64,000 nt of DNA from Talpa occidentalis (lineage: Eukaryota; Chordata; Mammalia; Eulipotyphla; Talpidae), in contig NW_023604861.1 in NCBI RefSeq assembly GCF_014898055.3, forward strand, positions 98,148,083 to 98,212,082, given 5' to 3'. The position numbers and the translations under genes are program-made. The notes under the pieces were generated by a model. The model saw nothing but the letters and a program-made list of their open reading frames with translations. It had not been told where the DNA came from and ran no database searches. Each line of letters starts with the position of its first letter. Position 1 is the stretch's first letter. Below, piece after piece: positions 12,001 through 23,258 of this stretch.

Positions 12001-15000
12001 AGATTTGCATAGATCTTGGCTGAAGCACACCCACACCCCTCCTCTCTTAGCACATTTTATTTTAGAAATTTGAAGTACAAATACTGGCAAAAGAACACTC
12101 TGAAACTCAGGTAACCAACCCAAGGCCTCCAATGACCAATAACAGAGGGGTGAGAACTTGGGGAGAGAGGCAAAGTGTTGAGAAGACAACTGCAGAATTC
12201 TCACCTCGGCCAGGGTGCACTAGCACTAGGAGGGACTGACACTGTCCAGACTAGGAATGCACAGCTCTGCTTCCTCACACTTTGTTTGGTCTTGACAGTT
12301 CCTGGGCTAAAAGTATTCTGTCCAGAGACTTCATGAATTGTCAAAGCCTGATCACATGGCAGTACGGTGGCCAGTAGGCCACTTTGGTGGACCCCTATGA
12401 ACCATAGTTGCGGCTTTCACTCCCTTGTGCAGTGTCAGGAATCTGGCATTTGATGGGCTCTGGCCATCAGGACATCAGCAAGTGCCAGGCAAGCCTAGGT
12501 TGATGAAACCTGCACATGAGATGCCCCTTCTTAACTTCCCCACCCCCATTGGGATAAGTCTATGCCACACAGAAGGTAATAAAAACCTGTTCTTTAAAGC
12601 TATGTGTTGACAGACTATATGTTAAAGGACCAGATAGTAAATACTGGAAGTGGGCCTCCCCAGTGGGGCAGTGGGTTGAGCGCCGTGCTGTGAAGCTGTC
12701 CGCAGCCTCGGCAGCGTGGGTTCTATCCCGGCTGGCCAGCGAGAATCCCACATGGCACAGCAGACCTCTCCTGTTGCGCCTGCTAGTCCCCTCAGCAGTG
12801 TACTTTGTCAGTCTGCCTGTTCTGTTCCCCACTCTGTCTCTGGTGAATCGTCTCACCCTCCCACGCCTCTGGCCTCTACCCCAGCTCTTGTATAAAAATA
12901 AATAAATATTTTTAAAAATAAATAAATAAATAAATAAATACTGGAGGCTTTGCAAGTCATTCTTTCCCTGCCTCATCTACTCTCAGAAGTAAAAGCAGTG
13001 TTTAGTCAGTAATAAACATGAGTAGTTCGTCGCTTTATTATTCAGACCCATCTGCAGTAGCTGGTTAGTTTATACATTACTCAGAATGACTTGTGGGGCC
13101 TCCCTGGTGGCGCAGCGGGTTGAGCACGGTGCTGTGAAGCTGTCCGCAGCCTCTGCAGCGCAGGTTCAATTCCCGGCTGGCCAGGGAGAAACCCAGCAGC
13201 CTCGTCCGCTGCTCCCCTCAGCAGTGTTTTCAGTCCGTCTGCCTGTTCTGCTCCCCGTTCTGTCTCTGGTGAATCCTCTCACCCTCTCACGCCTCTGGCC
13301 TGTACCCCAGCTCTTGTATAAATAAATAAAAATATTAAAAAAAAAGACTTGTGATCAGCTACTAAGCACCAACAAAAATACTCTAAGCAACTTTGACTAT
13401 GAAAAAGCTGAAAATGTGGCAAGTCTAACAGTATATTACCACATTGTCTTTTGCCATTAAATAAATGTGTCTTGTTTCAAAGCCTTGTTTGTATATCCTA
13501 TTTGTTCTGTGCAAAGACCAAAGCTTCCACTTGAAGTCAGTAGGCACAAGTCTTCCAACCCTCAGTAATAAAAATCAAATCAAATCAAATTCACATTTAT
13601 TGAAATTTGACAAGGGAAGAAGAGGCCTGGGTACCAAATCATCCATGACAAAGTCCAGTGAGCCTTTCCAGTTTTAACGCTTACCAAGAAAGGCAGTGGA
13701 AACAATGCAGGCTCCTCAAACAGAGCGAGGGAAAGGTTGACACAGATGAAGAAGTATGTGGTGGCTCGCATTGTCCAGTGGTTATAAAAATAGTAAAGTC
13801 TGAAGAGGAAAAACATGAAGGAATTATAAACAAAGAACAGGAGTGAACCAGCACTCAGATTTCCAGTTAGAAGAGCAATGGCAGGTAAAATACAGTTACA
13901 GTTCTGGCCACACTTCCTTACATTCTAGGGAGCAAGGGGCAGGATCGAATCAAGCCATGCTACAAAACACTCAGAAAAAACCCCCAAGGCTATGATCATA
14001 TCTCAAAATACATTCTCTTAACAGTTTTTAACAGTCTCAATGTAGAACTAGCACCTTCCTCACTGGGTGGGTGTGAGAATAAGAGAATGCTTTAGAGCAC
14101 CGAAACAGTGACCCACACAGAGTGAAGCCCCAGTTAAGATGCCCTGCTAATGTGTGGGATGGTAGCCTAACCGATTTTCAAATGTGCATCATCCCATCTC
14201 AACACGGGAGACTTGGCGAGAACTTGGAACCACGCAGTTCTGTTCCTGGTGCGGGGAGGAGAGGCCAGTGCCCCCAAACTGCTCAGCAGGATCCAGGGAT
14301 AAGGCATGTACAGCTTTTGGAGGAACTAAGGCTCCTTCCTGATTATAACAAATGTTTTTTCCTTATTCTGAGCCAAATCCTTGGTCTCAGTTCCACCCTT
14401 AGGGGGTGAGAGAGAAAAAGCTGAATTCTCATGAAGAGAACAAATGTACAGATTGTGTCAACAAGGCAACAGAAAGAGAAGGAACAAGTGTTCTTTTCAC
14501 TTCAGCAGCTCTAAGAGGACTAAGAAGAAAAGGCAGTGACATGTTTTTAGCTTGGATGCCGATCTCCTGTCCCAGATGGTGTTTATTTACTCAGTATCTG
14601 TCTTTAAGGTATTTATTGAACGCTTCCCTGAGTGTGAAGCACCATGTTCTTATAACTTAACCAAAAAAGCATTGGATTTTATCCAAATCTCTGAAACATC
14701 CCCTAGATGGCTCTCAAAGAATTTGTAGAAACAATGTCTTCGGTTTGAGTTCAACTTCAAGATAGGAAGTGCTGGGCCTCCCTCGTGGCGCAAGGATTAA
14801 GAAGCAACCTAGGACTACAACCTAGGAAGCAATCCATAGCCTCTGCAGCATGAGTTCAATCTCAGCCAGCCAGGGAGCAATCCACATGGTGCAGCAGACC
14901 TCTCCTGTTTCGCCCGCTGCTCCCTTCGGCAGTGTATTTCAGTCGATCCACCTGTTCTGTTCCCCACTCTTTCTCTGGTGAATCCTCTCACCCCCACACC

Positions 15001-15881
15001 TCTGGCCTGTACCCCAGCTCTTGTATGCATAAATAAATAAATCTTTAAAAGAAAAAAGAATAGGAAGTGCTAAAGAACAGGTGGTTCTACATTACAGTCC
15101 ACACTCTCATTACCTGATGGCCTGAGGAGATGTTTCAAATGGAACATTTCTGTTGTATTGGGCATCAGAAACATAGGCCGCTGCCAGGAGAAGGTCCTGT
15201 CCCAATTGGGAGAGAGGAAGTGAAGACAAAGTCAGAGCAGGGAAGGGCATTTTTCGTTGACATTTGTATGGATGTCTCAAGTGTAAGAGGAAACTCCCCT
15301 CCACGCCTCCCCCAACCCCATACTGAAGTAAACAGTATGAAGAGCCCAGCATGGAGGCCCCAGAAGCTCTCCTGGGCAGTAAGGGTCATGCAGTGGAGAG
15401 CAGCTGTACCACACTAAACCATCCTGAATTCAAACACAGTCTCTCAGGCAGGAACGAACAGGAAAGCACCACGTAGTATATACACGAGTACTTAACAATA
15501 TCCATCCTTACATGTTTAGGACTTATACATACAAACATACAAAGACAAAATTGTATATGGACTACTTGAAGGGAGGTAAGAGGGATTTTAAATGATAATT
15601 TCAACAACTAAATTATTTCATTTCTTGGTAAGAAAGGAGTTTTGAGCCTAGCCCCTCCTCAAGGTATGACCCTACTCTGTACATACACGTACTTTGAAAA
15701 CAATGAAATGGTTTCATATAATACAAGGCTTTACTTTTTTCGCTCAATATATGCTGGACTTTTTTTCAACAATAGTATGTATATATAGAGAGAGCTACTC
15801 AATCTTTTTTTAACAAATGCACCTTCCTTTAGTTATTTTTCTTTCCCTCTATTTTGAATACATTGAATATTTTTAAATAAC

Positions 15882-15925
<44 letters not shown>

Positions 15926-18900
15926 TGCCATAAGGGTATTTTAGGATAGAGTATAACTTGTAGATGAAAGGTATGTGCATTTTCTATTTTGATAAGTACT
16001 ATCAAATTGCCTTTCCAAACTTTATTTCATGTGCCTCAAAATAGTACATGAGCATATATGTTTTTTTCCCTTCTCACCAACATTAATATAATTTTAAATG
16101 GTTGATAATATCCTATCAGCCAGAGGAGCATCCTGAGATTTTAGGTTACGTTAGAAGGAAAAACAACCCAATTATCCAAGTCATCTACTCAAAACAGAGA
16201 ATATCTTCCTGCCTGAATAGGAATGGAAATCTCCTATTAGTTAAGCAAGTCAATTTTCCTAATGAACATAAATGCAAAAAAATCATTGAAATATCTTAGT
16301 AAACCCAACCCAACAATGCATCCAAAGGATTATATACTATGACCAAGTGAAATTTACCCCAGGGACACAAGGATGGTCAACATTTGAAAATCAATGAATT
16401 CATCATGTCAGTAAAAGGAAAGATTTTTTAAAAAGATCATATCAATAGGTGTCAAGAAACCCTTTGACAAGATTCAACATAATTTGTAAGAAAAACTCTC
16501 AAAAAACTGGGAATAAATAGAACATATGTCAACATAATAAAAACCTACATGTGACAAAGCCACAGCTAACATTATTCTCAATGGTGAAAATTGAAAACTT
16601 TTCCACTGAGATATGGTTGAAGTCAAGGGCATTCACTTTCACCATTATTATTCAACTTAATATTGGAACCCCTGGTGAGAGCAATTAGGAAGAGAAAGAT
16701 ACCAAAAAAATACAACTAGGACAGGAAGAAACATATCATTATTGGGCCTCCCCTGGTGGCGCAGCAGTTGAGCCCTGGGCTGCAGCGCCGGTTTGATCCC
16801 CGGCCATGGCGCACAGACCTCTCCTGCCACCCGCTGCTCCCCTCAGCAGTGTATTTTGTCAGTCTGCCTGTTCTGTTCCCTGCTCTTGCTCTGGTGAATT
16901 CTCTCACCCTCCTGCGCTTCTGACTGTACCCAGTGCTTGTATAAATAAATAAATAAATCTTTAAGAAAAAAAAGTGCTTCTGTAAAAGAAATATATCATT
17001 ATTTGTGAACAACATGATAATAATAATATAAAGTAAACCCAAAAGACTCAACTGAAGAACTAATTGAAACTATAAATCAGTAGCAAAGTGGCAGGTTAAA
17101 AAAATTAATACACAAAAATCAGCTGCTTTCCTATATGTAAAGAATAAGCCAGAAAATGAAATTTTTAAAAATTCCACTTACAATTACACCAAAAAAATAA
17201 ATAAATGCCCAGAAATAAACTTAACAAAGGAGTTGCAGGCCTATACAATGAAAACTATAAGGCATTGTTAAAAAATATAGAATAAGACACAAAGAATTGG
17301 AAAGATATTCCCTGCTCACAGATTAGAAGAATTAAACATTGTCAAAATAGCCATCCTACCTAAAGCAATATACACATTCAATGCAATCCCTAGCTGAGTT
17401 TTAATGGCATTCTTCAAAGAGCTAGAACACTACTGAAATTCATATGGAACCACAAAAGACCCTGAATAGCCAAAGCACTCTTACAAAAAAAGAGGGAAAA
17501 TGCATGTCCAAACTTTTAAAACATACTACAAAGATATAATAATCAAACAGTATGGTACTGGAACAAAGACAGACACACAAACAATGGAATAGAATTGAGA
17601 GTCCAGAAATAAGCCCACATCTATATGGACAATTAAGCTATGACAAAAGTGCCAAGAATATACACTGTAGCAAGGAAATATTCTTTACTAAATAGTTTAG
17701 GGAAAACTTGACAGTCACATGCAAAAGAATGAAACTAGGCCACTGTCTCATACTATACACAATCATCAGTTTAAAATGGATAAAATACTTGGATGAAAAA
17801 CCTGAAACCATAAAATACATGGAAGAAAATGTAGACAAAACACACCATGACAGATTGCAGAGATGTCTTCGTGGATTTTTCTTGAGCATCAAGGAAAACC
17901 AAAGAGACTATAAACAACTGGGACTATATCAAAATATAAAACTCTGCACAGCAAAATAAACCATCACTAAAAGAGAAAGAAACCCCAGTGAATGGGAGAA
18001 AATATTCACACATCATATATATGATAAGGGGATGCTATCCAAGATCTGCAAAGAATTCATACAACTTAACAAAAAGAAAACAACCCAATCAGAAGAGGGA
18101 AGAAAAGCCAGTCACTTCTCCAAAAAAGACACATAGCTGGCCAACAGGCATATGAAAAAAAAAGCTCATCATCAGTTATCATCAGGGAAATGCAAATCAA
18201 GGGCACAATGAGATGCTACCTCAGACCTGTGAGGTGGCTAACATCAAAAAGATCAAAACCTACAAGTGCTGGTGAGGTTGTGGAGAAAAAGAACCCTCAT
18301 ACACTGTTACTGGTAAGGTATCCTGGTCCAGTCCCTCTGGAAAAGAGTATGGAGTTTTCTCAAAAGATTAAAACTGGTTCTACTAGATGACTCAGCTGTT
18401 CCCTTTCTAGGTATCTATCCAAAGAATACAAAGACATTAATTAGAAAGGAAACATGCACTCTTGTATTCATTGTAGCACTACAATAGCCAAACTTCAGAA
18501 ATAACCTAAGTGCCCAAATACAGAGAAGTGAACCCAGAAGATGTGGTATATATATACATTGGAATACTATTCATCTATCAAATATTATGAACTCTTATCA
18601 TTTGTGGCAACATGGATTGAGCTGAAGGGGATTATACTAAGTGAAATAAGTAAAAAGGGGAAAGACAGATACTGAATGGTGTCAATTGTATGTAGAATAT
18701 AGAGAATCACAACAAAGAGTCAGATAAACCCAAAATAACAACAAACTCTAGAAATCTGACTACAGAATTGAGGCTAAGTGGGGTGGGGCGGGGCACAAAG
18801 GACTATGATGGTGGTCTCTGGGTGGTTTGGTGGTAGATGAGGTGTGGGAACAGTACTTGAAAGAGGAGATCCTATCCTTCTAAAACACAATGTTGTAAAC

Positions 18901-21900
18901 TAATGTTACCCAATAAAATACATTAAAAAAAAGATCATACTATCAATAGAACAACAAAGAATTCTAACATAGAGACTTTAAAAAAATATTTAAATCAATG
19001 TCTCTTAAGGCCACTGTTGTTCCCAATTTAAAGAGATAATGTGGGCCTCCCTGGTGGTGCAGCAGTTGAGCACTGGGCTGCAAAGCTGCCCACAGCCTCT
19101 GCAGTGCCGGTTTGATCACCAACTGCCAGCGAGGGTCCCACATGGAGCCCAGATCTCTCCTGCAGTGCCTGCTGCTCTCCTCAGCAGTGTATTTCGTCAG
19201 TCTGCCTGTTCTGTTCCCCGCTCTGGCTCTGGTGAATTCTCTCACCCTCCTGTGCTTCTGACTGTACCCAGTGCTTGTATAAATAAATAAATAAATCTAA
19301 AAAATAAAACAATTTTAAAAAGAGATAATGTTACTAACACCCTTACAGTCCCAGTAAAATAGTGGGTCCACAAACATGAGCAGTTTGACACTCATGGATT
19401 TGAAGTGCATTCTCTACTATCCTCCCAGGGAGAACGAAACAAAACTCTCACCAACAACTCCTTAGCCAGCCAGACCCTGGGTGTTACCTCCATTAGATAT
19501 TACCCAGCTCCCACATCAAATGATATAAGCACCACGGTAACCCTTCCAATGCCCCTACGTCATCCAAACTCATCCATATTATGTTGAAATAGGCTGACAC
19601 TTTCATAAAAGCTAGTTTGCCTTTGCAGTAACAGTTACTATTACTTTTCTATTAGTCTAACTTCTCTGACAAGTCTCTCCATGTAGACTCTCATCTCTTC
19701 TACCTTCTGGTTCTCCTTGTCTGCCCCCTCTTCTTCCCATCTGTGTGCAGCATCTTGGCTTCCTGCCCATTTTGTTTGAGAAGAGTTCGCAGCAGGGCGA
19801 CCTATTGTAATAAGCATTCTATTGAGGTCACTTGTATTTTCCCAAAAACAAATTGTTTTCATCCAACCCAAGAATGTGGCTTATGTTATGTTTCCCTTCT
19901 CATTGATGTGCACTCCAAAACTGCACATACTTTTCAGGTTTACATGGGAATCATTGCCCATCACTACCATGAAAATAGCAAAGACTGAAAAGCAGATGTT
20001 TAGCCAGATGCAGCTTATAGGTAAGAGCCCTAGCCTATGGGAGGCACTGGCAACTGACTATGGGGTGGGGGCGGGGGATGTGGAGGAAGAGGGGGACTTT
20101 CTCAACCCACATAGTACTTTATAACCACCTTCACATTTTTTGGTTGCAAAGATGCCAGTACCCAGACCAACGGCATCAGAATCTCTGGGTGGTGGGACCC
20201 AGCAATGATTTTGTAAAATCCCCAGTGATTTCAGCGAGCACTAAGGATTAAAAACCACTGATCTAAATATGGCCTTTTTACTACCGCTTCTGGTATATTT
20301 TGTATTTTCATGGCACTGTAACAATACTTGAGTTTTCTTATTTTCTTTTTCTCTTCTCACAGGTGTGGCATTTCCTTTCCTCTTGACAATATTTAAAAAC
20401 GTATTTATTTTGGGGTTTTCTCCTTCTACCCCACCCCACTCCCAAATTTGTAAGCCTTTGTCCTGAAGAAGGTGAATAACTTATAATCCCTTAGGAAGAG
20501 GGAGGTGGGGATGCAGGAGGGAAAGATCTATTAGAGATGTTGACAGTGGGGAGTTCCTTCCTTAAGGGCCCCTTGACCCCAGGACTGGAATAAATATTTG
20601 TAAGTCCCTGTTACCTTTAAGTCAGTCAACAAGAACCCTGACAAACAATAAACTGTTTTGATAGGAGTGATTTTGTTGATAGGAGTGATTTGAAAACACA
20701 AACAATGTGTCTTATTTAAATATAGAGGCCTCCCTGGTGGCACAAGGGGTTAAGCGTCAGCACTATGAAGCTGTCCCTGCAGCCACTGCAGCAGGAGTCA
20801 GGAGTTTGATCCCTGGCCAGGGAGCGCCCCACATGGCTCAGCAGACCTCTCTCCTATCTCGCCCACTGCTCCCCTAGCAGTGAATTTCAGCACATCTGCC
20901 TGTTCCGCTCCCTACTCCATCTCTGGTGAATCCTCTCACCGCCACCCCCTGCATCTCTGGCCTATACCCCAGCTCTTGTATGCATAAATAAATAAATCTT
21001 TTTTAAAAATAAAATAAATAAATATATGAGTAACTATAACTTAAGGTAAATATTTTAACTTAATTTTACTAGAAATTTAAATGATTTGATTTAAATTTTA
21101 ATTAATTATTTAATTTAGATTCTTCCCCATGTCAGCTTTCCCTGTCACTACAAGCATTATACCTTCTGTCTGTCTCTCTGCCTTCCTCCTTACCTCCCAT
21201 AGGTTATGGGTACATGGTGCCCAGGAGAGAATAGACCATTGAATTCCCATGCAACCCCCATTCAAGAGCTTCAGGTGACTTTTCTTTGTTCATCTTGCCC
21301 ACAAAATCAAATGCAAAACCCCTAGCTTAGCATTAGGGGTGCCATGATTGCCCCCCCCCAACTTTATCTCCATCACTTTCCCTACAGGAGCCCTCCTCTC
21401 TGGTCAAAACTGCTGGCTTCACTGTCCACTGCACTGCCACCAGTCCCACCTCGGTGCCTCATCTCATAATCACCTAAAACCAGGAGTAACCCTTCCGTTT
21501 TCCTTCATACTGTCCCACCTCAAATTTCAAATTCTCCATGAAGACTGGCAATTTCCATTTTCATATGGAAAGACTGCCAGGAGCAGCTGAGTTGTGAAGT
21601 ATATCGTGCACATTCTACACACACACAAAAACCAGCTTTTACAGGAGAGTTGGAGGCACTGTAGTCGGGGCAAGAAGAATGAGAGGATGGGGGCAATGCA
21701 GCGTGAGCATAAATACCTCCTGTTCCTCAATGCAAAATGACCAATAACCTGCAGGCCAGGGCAGCAAAGACGTGTTTTGTTTGGCCCAGAGAGCGCTTCA
21801 TGGATATCGGCTGCAAGTTCAAATTTTTTAAAAATTTGAACTTCTGGTTTCTCTTTAAAGATCATAACATCTGGCACTGCTGAGCCATATTTCAGTAACT

Positions 21901-23219
21901 TTTTGTGACCCACCCTGCTGCTACTCAGTCATCTGAACAAATATTTGTTGTTTTCCAAATTCTGTGGGTCAGCTGGTTGTCCCTCTAGTCTGGGCCAACA
22001 TAGCTTATCTCTACAATCAAGGGGCTGGATGATCTAGTGACCCTCACTCACATGTCTCAGCCAGAGCATCGCACAGCAGGCTAGCCAGGGCTCTTCACAT
22101 GCCAGTAGCCAAAGGGCTCCAAGACCATCAGGAGAGCAAACCCCAATGTTCAAAGTATTTGGCACGCCTCTGACTGTGTCGCATCTGCCACCATCTCATT
22201 GGCCAAAACAGGTCTTATGGCCAATGGTCTTAAGGGCTGGAAAAACCAACTCCACCTCCCAAGGCAGGCATGCGAAGAGTAGGTGGGTATGTTTGCAATC
22301 TATGATAGCCGTGTGGCCTCAACCAAATGGAGCTGGACAGCCGTGGTCTTCTTTGGGCAGGGGATATGCCCTCTCAGTCACCATAAGCACCATTTCTTCC
22401 ATTAACTGATTCTTTCCACTGGTTTTATCTTATTTGATGTCCCCTGTGGGTATTTCAGCTTGTGGCCACTTGTAACTAACACTGTCCAAACCCTACTAGT
22501 AAATGACATTTTCCTCCTGCAAAGAACTGTTCTGCAAATCACTATAAGGGAACATCAAGGGACCAAAAGCCTGAAGACAAGGTAATCCAAGACCCAATGA
22601 ACAGGTTTAAGAATAAGAAGATTTAAAAAAAAAAAAGCATATAAAGTATCCAGAGGTGATCACAACATTCACAAAGAAACAACCTAAGATTTAGGCTCTC
22701 ATTTCTGGCTGCACTTTCAAATCACTGTTATTGTTGCCCAGGCCACCTTCAGATCAAATACATCGATCTGGGGGTAGGGCCTGAACACAGCTACATTTCT
22801 AAAAGCTCATCAAGTAATTCTAAACAATGGCAAGACTGAAAATCACTAATGTTGGATTGTTTTCATTTTAAAGCTGAAAGTGTTGGTAAATGCACGAAAG
22901 AGTGTATTGCCATTTTAGTAGCTTCCAAAAGAAACTCCAGGCAGAAAATTTCCTTAAAAACCATGATCAGGGCCTCCCCGGGGGCGCAGCGGTTGAGCGC
23001 TGGGTTGCAAAGCTGCCCGCAGCTTCTGCAGGCCCAGTTTGATCCCCAGCTGCTCCCGGGACAGAGGAAGAGGGTCCCACATGGCGCTCAGACCTCTCCT
23101 GCCACGCCTGCTGCTCCCCTCAGCAGTGTACTTCGGTCCTTCTGCCTGCTCTGCTCCCCGCTCTGGCTCTGGTGAATTCTCTCACCCTCCCGCGCTTCTG
23201 ACTGTGCCCAGTGCTCGTA

Positions 23220-23258
<39 letters not shown>

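Larger units (their letters stand above)
9075..15113. other. TPCN3 introns 2-4
   Basis: Holds the L1 at 9418-10220, three SINEs (12652, 13095, 14774) and exons 3-4. The 10240-10900 part may include an old antisense L1 remnant. A short tandem (TTTGCTTGCAGCTGTG twice) occurs near 10795-10830. Confidence 0.55.
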